24,630 nt of DNA from Syntrophobacteria bacterium (GTDB taxonomy: Bacteria; Desulfobacterota; DSWW01). The stretch is from NCBI GenBank assembly GCA_030145435.1, contig JAQYVQ010000122.1, forward strand, positions 1 through 24,630, read 5' to 3'. The position numbers were made by a program, and so were the translations under genes. Below are positions 8,044-18,204 of this stretch, in pieces; position 1 is the stretch's first letter, and every line of letters begins with the position of its first letter. The notes beneath the pieces were generated by a model, which ran no database searches, had not been told where the DNA came from, and saw only the letters and a program-made list of their open reading frames with translations.

Positions 8044-9102
8044 CTAGGAGCCCGCCAGCTGTCCTTCCATCTCTTCGAGCTTTGCCCCCACGGCCTTGGC
8101 CGTGAAGTCTACGAGCGGTATCATCCGGGAGTAGTCCATCCTCTTGGGCCCGATCAGGCCCAGGGTCCCCAGGGGCATCCCCCGCTGATGATACGTGGTG
8201 GCGATCAGGCTGCAGTCCGCCATCTCTTCCACCTGATTCTCCCCGCCGATATAGACATGTATTCCCAGCCCTTCCAGGGCCATGTCGAGCAACTGAAGCA
8301 TGATTTCCTTTACTTCGAAGGTTCGAAGAAGGGACTTCATCTTCTGGAGGTCTTCGGAGAACTCGGGATAGTCGAGAATGTTGCTCTGTCCATCGATGTA
8401 CACATCCGCCTGCTCTGCCTCCAGTACGCGCCGGCTCGTATTCCAGACCCGGGACAGGATTCGATCGTACTGATCCTTTTCCGCCTCCATCTGTTCCACG
8501 ATCTTCTCTTTCGCCTCTTCCAACGGCAGGCCCTTGATGTGGCGATTCAGGTATTCCGTGGCATGGTCCAGATCCTTCTGCGAAAGGCCACGGACGTCAC
8601 CAATGATCCGGTTGTAGACCACCCCGGTGGGGGAAACGAGCACCATGAGGATTCGGCTGCGGTCCAGCCGTATCAGGTCGATTCGTTCAAACACGGTCTG
8701 TGAGATCCGGGGTGAGGAGACCAGGCTGGTGTAATGGGAGATGTAAGAGAGGGCCCGAGAGGTCTCCTGCATGATCAGGCCCACGTCGTGGGGGGCGTCC
8801 TGGACCCGGTTGAGGATGAACGTCTTCTCATCCCTGTGGAGCGGTTTGGGCTCCATCAGGGCATCCACATAGTACCGAAACCCGTTGTCCGTTGGGATCC
8901 TGCCGGACGAGGGGTGAGGTTGTTCCAGAAGACCGAGATCTTCGAGCCCCGCCATGATGCTTCGCACCGTGGCCGAGCTCATGTCCAGACGGTACTTCTT
9001 CGTGATCTTCCCGGAGCCCACCGGCTGGGCCCGAAGAATGTAGTCCCGGATGACAGCCCGCAGGACTTGCCGCGTTCTTGCCTCCAAGCGTTCAAGCATC
9101 AT
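8044..9102 (-). CDS. hrcA: Heat-inducible transcription repressor HrcA
   Basis: A 352-residue HrcA, the repressor that normally binds the CIRCE inverted repeat and is kept active by GroEL. The winged-helix DNA-binding domain is at the N terminus (LRAVIRDYILRAQPVGSGKI; MSSATVRSIMAGLEDLGLLE; HPSSGRIPTDNGFRYYVD), and the HrcA regulatory domain follows to the end (IGGENQVEEMADCSLIATTY; LGTLGLIGPKRMDYSRMIPL). The frame is open further upstream, to TTG 9189, but ATG 9102 (with a second ATG at 9099) has a good ribosome-binding site, GGGGAG six bases before. It also gives the normal family length. The gene is first in the minus-strand cluster. No TTAGCACTC-N9-GAGTGCTAA CIRCE box was found upstream, so autoregulation through the classical operator is not evident here. 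Confidence 0.95.
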   Translation of the reverse strand: MMLERLEARTRQVLRAVIRDYILRAQPVGSGKITKKYRLDMSSATVRSIMAGLEDLGLLEQPHPSSGRIPTDNGFRYYVDALMEPKPLHRDEKTFILNRVQDAPHDVGLIMQETSRALSYISHYTSLVSSPRISQTVFERIDLIRLDRSRILMVLVSPTGVVYNRIIGDVRGLSQKDLDHATEYLNRHIKGLPLEEAKEKIVEQMEAEKDQYDRILSRVWNTSRRVLEAEQADVYIDGQSNILDYPEFSEDLQKMKSLLRTFEVKEIMLQLLDMALEGLGIHVYIGGENQVEEMADCSLIATTYHQRGMPLGTLGLIGPKRMDYSRMIPLVDFTAKAVGAKLEEMEGQLAGS

Positions 9103-9236
9103 GCCGATCTCCCCGTGTCGTACCGAACGTCCCAATGGCTGGAGTCGTACTGAATCCATATTAATATAACAGGACCAACAAGAGGACAACCCCTGTTTCG
9201 CGACGGGCAGGGCCCTCTGGAACGCCCAAACTTTAT

Positions 9237-9245
9237 ATTATATCA
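9237..9245 (-). promoter_or_regulatory. Extended -10 promoter for the hrcA cluster
   Basis: Read on the minus strand the bases are TGATATAAT, a perfect sigma-70 -10 hexamer (9242-9237) with the TGn extension. No good -35 hexamer lies at 16-18 bases, which is common for extended -10 promoters. The expected start of transcription near 9230 would give a leader of about 130 bases before the hrcA ATG. Direct sequence match; activity is inferred. Confidence 0.55.
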
Positions 9246-9280
9246 GATCGCTAACGAGAAGGGGAGTTGGCCAGTATCCT

Positions 9281-9306
9281 GACCCGGTAATCGGACCCGG
9301 TAATCG
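9281..9306. repeat. Tandem 13-bp direct repeat
   Basis: GACCCGGTAATCG occurs twice without a gap (9281-9293 and 9294-9306). The second copy runs into the left arm of the adjacent long inverted repeat. It appears to belong to the same palindromic element and may be a duplicated edge of it. Confidence 0.8.
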
Positions 9307-9377
9307 GGGACAGCCACCGATATCGGGGAAAAATCGGCGCCACCATTGAACTTTAATCGGTGGCTGTCCCCGATTAC
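9300..9377. repeat. Long perfect inverted repeat, REP-like element
   Basis: Two 22-base arms, 9300-9321 and 9356-9377, are exact reverse complements and are separated by 34 bases. The arm core is GGGGACAGCCACCGAT, and the other arm reads GGTGGCTGTCCCC. The spacer contains further partial copies (ATCGGGG, AATCGGCGCCACC). The element sits between the divergent hrcA and LarA-like operons, upstream of both. Arms of this kind resemble REP sequences mobilised by RAYT (Y1) transposases; that link is inference from recall, and no transposase is in the window. It could also form a strong hairpin in either transcript. Confidence 0.8.
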
Positions 9378-9485
9378 AAAACGAGACTGCGTATGACTAT
9401 TTCTGGGACAGGACACTAGGGCCTCGTGGCTTGCGAAATCCGACCCCGTGCGCAATGATGAGCGCCTGCCTGATGGAGGGGGCCT

Positions 9486-10754
9486 GTGAAACAACCTATC
9501 CCTTACGGCCGCAACGACCTGGAAATCGAGGTTCCCGCCTCTCACGTTACGGCTCTCAGCCCACGGTTTGTTCAGGGGCTCGCCGACGAACCCGGCGAAT
9601 TCCTGGAGGCAGGGAGGAAACCCTTCGGCACGCGGCCGCTCCGGGAGCTCGTGCGGCCCACGGATCGAGTGGCTGTCGTCGTACCGGACATAACCCGCCC
9701 CTTCCCTTCCGATCGGGTTCTGCCCTGGCTGTTTCAAGAGTTGTCCCATGTGCCGGCGCCACGATTCGTCCTGATCAACGGAACCGGGACCCACCGGGCG
9801 AACACCCGCGAGGAGTTGACCCGTATGCTCGGCCAAAGGGTCGTGGAGAACTACGAGGTCGTGAACCACAACGCCTACGATCCCGACACGATGGCCCCTG
9901 TGGGAAGTCTCGAAAACGGGCAACCCCTGTACATGAACAAGCACTACGTAGATGCAGACAGGAGGATCGTCCTCGGGTTTATCGAGCCTCACTTCTTCGC
10001 GGGGTATTCCGGCGGGTACAAGGGGATCTTCCCGGCCCTGGCCGATATCGACTCCATCCTGACCTACCACAGGGCAGCCGTCATAGGGGACAGTCGGAGC
10101 ACCTGGGGCCGGCTCGAAGGGAATCCGACCCAGGAACAGATCCGGGCCGCAGGTTCTGTTCTCCCGGTGGACTTCTGTGTAAACGTCTCCCTGAACAGCC
10201 GGCACGAAATCACCCGCTTCTTCTGCGGCGATGTCCTGCAGGCGCACGAACAGGGGTGTGCCTTCGTCGAGTCAACGGCCATGGTTCCGTGCGAGCACCC
10301 CTTTCCGATCGTGATCACGACAAACGGAGGATATCCCCTCGACCAGAATCTCTACCAGTCCGTCAAGGGCATGTCCGCTGCCGCCCAAATCGTATCGCCC
10401 GGTGGTCTGATCGTCATGGCATCGCAATGCGAGGACGGGTTTCCGGCCCACGGGAATTTTGCTCCCCTCCTGTTCGGTGCAGCCTCGCCGCAAGAACTCC
10501 TCGAAACGATTTCTGCGCACGGATACCGGAGGAACGACCAGTGGGAGGCCCAGAAGCTCGCCTCGATCCTGGTGAAGGCCCGGGTGGCGCTCTTCAGTGA
10601 CCTTCCCGCCCGGGATGTGGAGCGTGCCCACATGGAGCCGATCGACGACCTGAACGGCTTCGTCGCAGAGGAAGTGAAACGAATCGGTCCCGACTCGCCC
10701 GTTGCCGTGCTCCCGGAAGGACCCCAGACGATCCCTTACCTGAGGAGGCAATAA
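9486..10754 (+). CDS. LarA-family nickel-pincer racemase/epimerase homologue
   Basis: A 422-residue DUF2088 (LarA) family protein. LarA interconverts D- and L-lactate by hydride transfer using a nickel-pincer nucleotide cofactor. The residues known from Lactiplantibacillus plantarum LarA (His108, His174, Lys184, His200) have counterparts at a constant offset of five: His103 in NGTGTHRA, His169 and Lys179 in EPHFFAGYSGGYKGIFP, and His195 in TYHRA. Cofactor attachment and catalysis therefore look intact. The RPTDRVAVVVPDITRPFP stretch near residue 56 is the usual N-terminal motif. The start is GTG 9486, with GGAGGGG about six bases upstream. The stop is followed directly by the ATG of the methyltransferase gene. 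Many LarA homologues act on other alpha-hydroxy acids, so lactate is not assured. The larB, larC and larE cofactor genes are not in the window. Confidence 0.9.
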   Translation: MKQPIPYGRNDLEIEVPASHVTALSPRFVQGLADEPGEFLEAGRKPFGTRPLRELVRPTDRVAVVVPDITRPFPSDRVLPWLFQELSHVPAPRFVLINGTGTHRANTREELTRMLGQRVVENYEVVNHNAYDPDTMAPVGSLENGQPLYMNKHYVDADRRIVLGFIEPHFFAGYSGGYKGIFPALADIDSILTYHRAAVIGDSRSTWGRLEGNPTQEQIRAAGSVLPVDFCVNVSLNSRHEITRFFCGDVLQAHEQGCAFVESTAMVPCEHPFPIVITTNGGYPLDQNLYQSVKGMSAAAQIVSPGGLIVMASQCEDGFPAHGNFAPLLFGAASPQELLETISAHGYRRNDQWEAQKLASILVKARVALFSDLPARDVERAHMEPIDDLNGFVAEEVKRIGPDSPVAVLPEGPQTIPYLRRQ

Positions 10755-11765
10755 ATGAAGTCATCATCCCACAACCTGATCATGTCGGCCCTGTCCAACG
10801 GCCGGAGGGGCGAACGCCCACCCGCAGGGAATCCGACGTCTGTCGTCTGTCATGGCTTGATGGACGAAGCCGGCGTGTCCTTTCCGGCAGCCCACCTCGA
10901 TGCGAAGGCGATGGCCGATCTGGCACTGGCCGGGCACGAGATTCTCGGATTCGACACGGTCATGCCGGAATACAGCGTACAACAGGAAGCAGCCGCTCTG
11001 GGGTGTGCCGTGGATTGGGGCGATCGAGACCGGATGCCGGACAACAAAGACTTCCCCAACGAAGACTTCTCTCCCGTTCAGGTCCCGGAAGACCTTCTGG
11101 AAAAACCGTCGATGAAAGTCGTTCTGGAAGCCCTCTCGATTCTCCGCCGCCATGTGGGAGGGAGGGTTGCTATTATCGGCAAGGTCATGGGGCCATGGAC
11201 CCTCTCGTATCATATGGCGGGCACCCAGAACTTCCTGCTGCAGATCGGCATGGGAGAAACCGAGAAAATCAAGAGCATGCTACGACAGTTGATGCCGGTG
11301 ACGATCGCGTTTGCCAGGGCTCAGTTCGAAGCCGGCGCCGACGTCGTGGTTATGGCCGACCACGCCACCGGAAATCTGGTCGGGCCCTACCACTATGAAG
11401 AGTTGCTCCTGCCCATCCACCAGGAAATCACGGCGCAAATCGAGGGGCCCCTGATCCTGCACGTGTGCGGTGACTGCTCGGATCGCCTGGAGCTTTTCGC
11501 ACGGTCCGGCGTCGAGGCCTATCATTTCGAGTGGCAGGTGGACGCAAGAGAGGCCGTTGAAAAGGTAGGCCATCTCATCTCGCTGGTGGGAAACATCAAC
11601 AACCCGGAAGTCCTGTTTCAGGGATCACCGGAAGATGTGTACGAGCAGGCCCGCTATGCGGTCGCCGCCGGCGTGAACATCATTGGCCCGGAATGCGCCA
11701 TTCCCCTGGCGACACCGATCGAGAATCTGAAGGCGATCGTGGAGGCCGTCCGCGAAGGATACTAG
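10755..11765 (+). CDS. MtaA/CmuA-type cobamide methyltransferase (URO-D family)
   Basis: A 336-residue protein of the uroporphyrinogen decarboxylase superfamily, of the zinc-dependent methyltransferase branch rather than HemE. Zinc ligands expected for MtaA-like enzymes are visible: His236 and Cys238 in LHVCGDC and Cys314 in GPECAIPL. The TIM-barrel strands follow the family pattern (GRVAIIGKVMGPWTLSYHMA; AGADVVVMADHATGNLVGP; ISLVGNINNPEVL). Such enzymes move a methyl group between a corrinoid protein and a thiol or another acceptor. The corrinoid partner is the next gene. The ATG abuts the TAA of the racemase homologue, so the two are translated from one message. Whether this protein is the demethylating or the accepting methyltransferase cannot be told from sequence. 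Confidence 0.88.
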   Translation: MKSSSHNLIMSALSNGRRGERPPAGNPTSVVCHGLMDEAGVSFPAAHLDAKAMADLALAGHEILGFDTVMPEYSVQQEAAALGCAVDWGDRDRMPDNKDFPNEDFSPVQVPEDLLEKPSMKVVLEALSILRRHVGGRVAIIGKVMGPWTLSYHMAGTQNFLLQIGMGETEKIKSMLRQLMPVTIAFARAQFEAGADVVVMADHATGNLVGPYHYEELLLPIHQEITAQIEGPLILHVCGDCSDRLELFARSGVEAYHFEWQVDAREAVEKVGHLISLVGNINNPEVLFQGSPEDVYEQARYAVAAGVNIIGPECAIPLATPIENLKAIVEAVREGY

Positions 11766-11797
11766 AGCCGGCATATGGAACGAAAGGGCGAAAGGAA

Positions 11798-12439
11798 ATG
11801 GAGCGGATTCTGGAGAAAATCAAAGACATCGTCGTGGGGGGCAGATTTCGAGAAATCGAGGCCCAATTAGAAGAGGCGATCCAGGGGGGAGTGGATCTGC
11901 ACTCGCTCATCAATCAGGCCATGATTGCCGCCATGGACGTGGTGGGGGATCGTTTCGCCAAGGGAAAAATCTTTGTCCCTGAAATGCTGGTCTCCGCAAA
12001 GACCATGGAGATGGGGCTGGAGATCCTTCAACCCCTCCTGAAAGAAGACGAGAGCCTGTCACGGGGAAGCGTCCTGTTGTGTACGGTCAAAGGGGATGTC
12101 CACGATATCGGGAAGAACCTGGTGGGCATGATGCTCGAGGGGGCCGGGTTTCGGGTTACGGATCTCGGAGTAGACCAGACGGTGGAGACGGTTCTGGAGA
12201 AGATAGACGAAATCCGTCCCGATATTCTCGGCTTGTCCGCACTGTTGACCACGACCATGCCGGAGATGCAGAAGGTGATAGAGGAGCTGAACGCACATGG
12301 GTTGCGTGACCGGGTAAGCGTCATGATCGGTGGGGCACCGATAAGCGCCAAGTTTGCCCGCCACATCGGAGCAGACGCCTACGGCAAAGATGCGGCGGAA
12401 GCGGTGGCCATTGCGAGAAGCCTTACGGCGAGTCAGTGA
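11798..12439 (+). CDS. Corrinoid (B12-binding) methyltransferase protein, MtaC/MtbC type
   Basis: A 213-residue methyl-carrier protein. The N-terminal helical cap (B12-binding_2, residues about 1-85) is followed by a Rossmann-type cobalamin domain. The base-off/His-on motif is GDVHDIGKN with His102 as the lower cobalt ligand; the supporting motifs are GLSALLTTTMPEM and MIGGAPIS near the end. This architecture is shared by MtaC, MtbC, MttC and the vanillate demethylase corrinoid proteins. ATG 11798 follows AAAGG closely, with AGGG a little further upstream; the frame is open upstream but has no better start. It lies 32 bases after the methyltransferase gene and is the last gene of the operon. 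A reductive activase (RamA type) would be needed to re-reduce the cobalt and is not present here. Confidence 0.93.
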   Translation: MERILEKIKDIVVGGRFREIEAQLEEAIQGGVDLHSLINQAMIAAMDVVGDRFAKGKIFVPEMLVSAKTMEMGLEILQPLLKEDESLSRGSVLLCTVKGDVHDIGKNLVGMMLEGAGFRVTDLGVDQTVETVLEKIDEIRPDILGLSALLTTTMPEMQKVIEELNAHGLRDRVSVMIGGAPISAKFARHIGADAYGKDAAEAVAIARSLTASQ

Positions 12440-12449
12440 ACCCCTGCGT

Positions 12450-13379
12450 TCAAGATCCCGCTTGCAGAAATCCCAGATAGTGCTGGGCCGTTTCCTCGGG
12501 CCGCTCCATCATCGGAACGTGGCCGCAGTCCTTCATGATCACCGTCGTAGAACTGGGCAATCCCTTCTCCAGAACCTCCGTGCAGGAAACGTCGAGCAGT
12601 CGGTCCGTGTCTCCCCAGAGGATCAACGTCCTTGTCCAGATCTTCGGGAGATCCGGCACGAGGGAGGATGCCTCCGTGTGGATTTCGCTGAACACCTTCT
12701 CGTTGAAGGCCCTGCTCTGGGCCCACTCATGGGCCATCATCTTCTTGACAATCCCTGGAAACCAGGGAGGCTTCACGAAGGCAAACTTGATCATCGCATC
12801 AAAGTCTTCCGGCGTCTCGACCAGGAGAGGGTTCTCGCCTCTCTCCATGAGCTGGGCCATTTCACTCTTCTCCGGACAGTGAGGGACCCCCGCCGCATTG
12901 AACAGGCCCAGGGTCAACACCTTGTCGGGAAAACGAACGGCATATCTCCCGGCGATGTTTCCTCCCATTGAATTGCCTGCCACGTGGAAGGACTCCAACG
13001 AAAGGGCCTTCGCAATGTTGTCCAGCCTTTCGGCCTGGGCGGCAATCGTGTAGGAGGCATCCTGTATTTTCGTGCTTTCCCCAAACCCGGGAAGATCGAC
13101 GGCCACCACGTGAAAAGAGGGCGTCAGGTATTTGGCAAGGCGATTCCAGTTGTCCTTGTTCGCGCCAAACCCGTGTACGAGCAGGATGGTCTCCCCCTCC
13201 CCTCCCTCCAAGTAGACGACCGTGTGGTCCCCCACCACGATCGAGCCTTTGGAAAGCCCTGCCGATTTCCTCTCCAGGTCGATCGCAAGCCCGACCAGAA
13301 GCTCGGGAGCGGCCAGGTAGAGCACCACGGGCACCAACAGAAGCGCGACGATCACAATCAACAGAGTCTTCTTCATCAT
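12450..13379 (-). CDS. Membrane-anchored alpha/beta hydrolase
   Basis: A 309-residue alpha/beta-hydrolase-fold protein with an N-terminal signal anchor (LLIVIVALLLVPVVLYLAA). The fold motifs are clear: HGFGANKDNW near the oxyanion hole, the nucleophile elbow GNSMGG with Ser137, an acid in WGDTDRLLD (Asp259), and a histidine in DCGHVPMMERPE near residue 286. The catalytic triad therefore looks complete, and the catalytic domain is probably outside the cytoplasmic membrane. Substrate class (ester, lactone or epoxide) cannot be assigned. AAGGAGG stands before two successive ATG codons; 13376, six bases away, is the better spaced and 13379 the alternative. It converges on the corrinoid operon, with 10 bases between the two stop codons, and is probably not part of it. 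Confidence 0.88.
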   Translation of the reverse strand: MMKKTLLIVIVALLLVPVVLYLAAPELLVGLAIDLERKSAGLSKGSIVVGDHTVVYLEGGEGETILLVHGFGANKDNWNRLAKYLTPSFHVVAVDLPGFGESTKIQDASYTIAAQAERLDNIAKALSLESFHVAGNSMGGNIAGRYAVRFPDKVLTLGLFNAAGVPHCPEKSEMAQLMERGENPLLVETPEDFDAMIKFAFVKPPWFPGIVKKMMAHEWAQSRAFNEKVFSEIHTEASSLVPDLPKIWTRTLILWGDTDRLLDVSCTEVLEKGLPSSTTVIMKDCGHVPMMERPEETAQHYLGFLQAGS

Positions 13380-13636
13380 GATCCTCCTTTTCTCATGTGG
13401 CCGGGCCGGGCACCGGCCCAGGGACTGCATTGGCTTCCCAGCCTACCGGTCCTGCGGTATTTTTCAAGGGCCATACGGGCCTTCCGGGGAGACCGTCTCG
13501 CCGCCCCTGGCCGTCTGCTCTCCCCGTTTTCAGATTCTAAGCTCCAAAACGTCAATTCTAAGATATTCCCGAAGTTCTTCCGATATATCCCCCAAAGCCC
13601 CTAATAAAGAGGAAGAACGATACGGAAAGGGACTCC

Positions 13637-16744
<3,108 letters not shown>

Positions 16745-16841
16745 CAAGCACAAGCACTTCAATTCTTATCCGGTTGTGTCTATACTGTCCGTTCGCAAGG
16801 GACACGTGGGTGCAGAGATCATCAGGCGAACGGAGATGGAC

Positions 16842-18155
16842 ATGCTTCCCGGATTTCCGAAAAAAGGCAAGCCACGCGAGGAGGTCCTCGCTGAAGTCAA
16901 GACCCTGAACGCCGGTGGCCTCGTCGAGCGCGCCGCACGTTTCTCCGCCATATCCATGAAAGGCCGGCTCGAGGTGCAGCAACTGGGCCAGGAGGCCTTC
17001 AACGAGTTCTACGCCCACAATGCGGTCTATTCGCCCGTGATTCCCAGCCTCGGGAAGATCGAAGATGATTTGATCGGCTACGTGGTGGACATCTTACGCG
17101 GAGGCGAGGAGGGCCGCGCCAACTTGACTGCGGGCGGCACCGACAGCATCTACTGTGCTCTGCACGCCATGCGTGAGTGGGGCAAGGCGAACAAGCCCGG
17201 CGCCACACGTTCGAAGGTCCTGGTAGCCTATTCCGGCCATGCGGCCTTTGGCCGCGGGTGTCACTATTTCGGTCTCGAGCGGGTCAAGGTGCCTCTCCGG
17301 GACGACTACCGTGTGGATCTCCAGGCGTTGGAGGCCCTCATCGACGAACACACCATCGGCATCGTCGGGTCGGCGCCGTCCTTCCCCTACGGCCGCTACG
17401 ACGACATACCCGCGTTGGGCGAGATCGCCCTGAAACACAACCTCTGGTTACACGCGGACGCGTGCCTTGGAGGCTTCATGGCCCCCTTTGTGCGGCTGGC
17501 GGGCTACCCGGTGCCCGAGTTCGACTTCACGGTCCCGGGTGTCTGCTCCATCTCCGCGGACCTGCACAAGTACGGTCACGCCCCCAAGGGCATTTCCACC
17601 GTGAGCTGGCGTTCCGAGGAGTATCAGCAGCACCACTACGTCTTGTTCGATGACTGGGCAGAGGGCGCCTACTTCTCACAATCCATGCTCGGGAGCCGGG
17701 CAGCTTCCCCCTCGGTAGCAGCCTGGGCCATCCTCACCCACCTTGGCGAGGAGGGCAAGGTCGAGATCGCCCGGGAAGCGATGAAGTTCAAGGAGCGCTT
17801 CGAACGTGAAATCGATGCACTTCCCAACGCCACCGTGTGGGACACCGATCTCACCCCTCTGGTCTTCACGGTTGACCACGACCCGGAGAGCTTTCTGGGC
17901 GGCATACTGCAGAAGGGCTGGTACCTGATGGGCCACATGGAACCGCCCCTGTTCCAGGTCATCCTCGACTCCTACCCCCAGGAACTCGCCGACGAGCTGA
18001 TCAACGACGTGAAGGAAGTGCTGGCCGCCCTGGCCCGGGGAGAGGATTTCCCCAAAGTCGGCCTGGGCTACACCTTCACCGAAGGCGGTGACGACGCCCT
18101 GGCCAACCTTCCGCTCTGGGTACAGCGTGCCGTTCCCTTGATGAAGAAGATCTGA
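16842..18155 (+). CDS. PLP-dependent decarboxylase/S1P-lyase-like enzyme
   Basis: A 437-residue fold-type I pyridoxal-phosphate enzyme of the group II decarboxylase/sphingosine-1-phosphate lyase superfamily. The phosphate-binding segment is TAGGTDSIYCAL. The cofactor-stacking segment is AYSGHAAFGRGCHYFG. The aspartate that pairs with the pyridine nitrogen is in WLHADACLGGF. The Schiff-base lysine is Lys243 in SADLHKYGHAPKG. The sequence LHKYGHAPKG is characteristic of S1P-lyase-like members, which cleave or decarboxylate amino-alcohol phosphates or amino acids; the real substrate is not predictable. ATG 16842 is chosen because GGAG lies six bases upstream; ATG 16836 is too close to it. The gene begins about 97 bases after the kinase and ends 49 bases before the HupE-like gene, so the three could be co-transcribed. 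Confidence 0.88.
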   Translation: MLPGFPKKGKPREEVLAEVKTLNAGGLVERAARFSAISMKGRLEVQQLGQEAFNEFYAHNAVYSPVIPSLGKIEDDLIGYVVDILRGGEEGRANLTAGGTDSIYCALHAMREWGKANKPGATRSKVLVAYSGHAAFGRGCHYFGLERVKVPLRDDYRVDLQALEALIDEHTIGIVGSAPSFPYGRYDDIPALGEIALKHNLWLHADACLGGFMAPFVRLAGYPVPEFDFTVPGVCSISADLHKYGHAPKGISTVSWRSEEYQQHHYVLFDDWAEGAYFSQSMLGSRAASPSVAAWAILTHLGEEGKVEIAREAMKFKERFEREIDALPNATVWDTDLTPLVFTVDHDPESFLGGILQKGWYLMGHMEPPLFQVILDSYPQELADELINDVKEVLAALARGEDFPKVGLGYTFTEGGDDALANLPLWVQRAVPLMKKI

Positions 18156-18204
18156 CCCTCAGGCCTCTCTTGTGTGAATTCGGGTCTTTCGGCTGAATGA
18201 AGCA

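Noticed and set aside
9103..9236. Search for a CIRCE operator or RpoH promoter in the hrcA leader
   Set aside because: No TTAGCACTC/GAGTGCTAA pair and no convincing CTTGAA...CCCCAT pair was found; only the extended -10 element stands out.
10755..11765. Annotation as uroporphyrinogen decarboxylase HemE
   Set aside because: It has the His-x-Cys and distal Cys zinc ligands of MtaA-like methyltransferases and sits next to a corrinoid protein, which fits methyl transfer rather than haem synthesis.
13403..13419. Seven-base stem with three-base loop (GGGCCGG/CCGGCCC) before the hydrolase gene
   Set aside because: No T-tract on either strand, and it lies upstream of both divergent genes, so it is not a terminator; too short to claim an operator.
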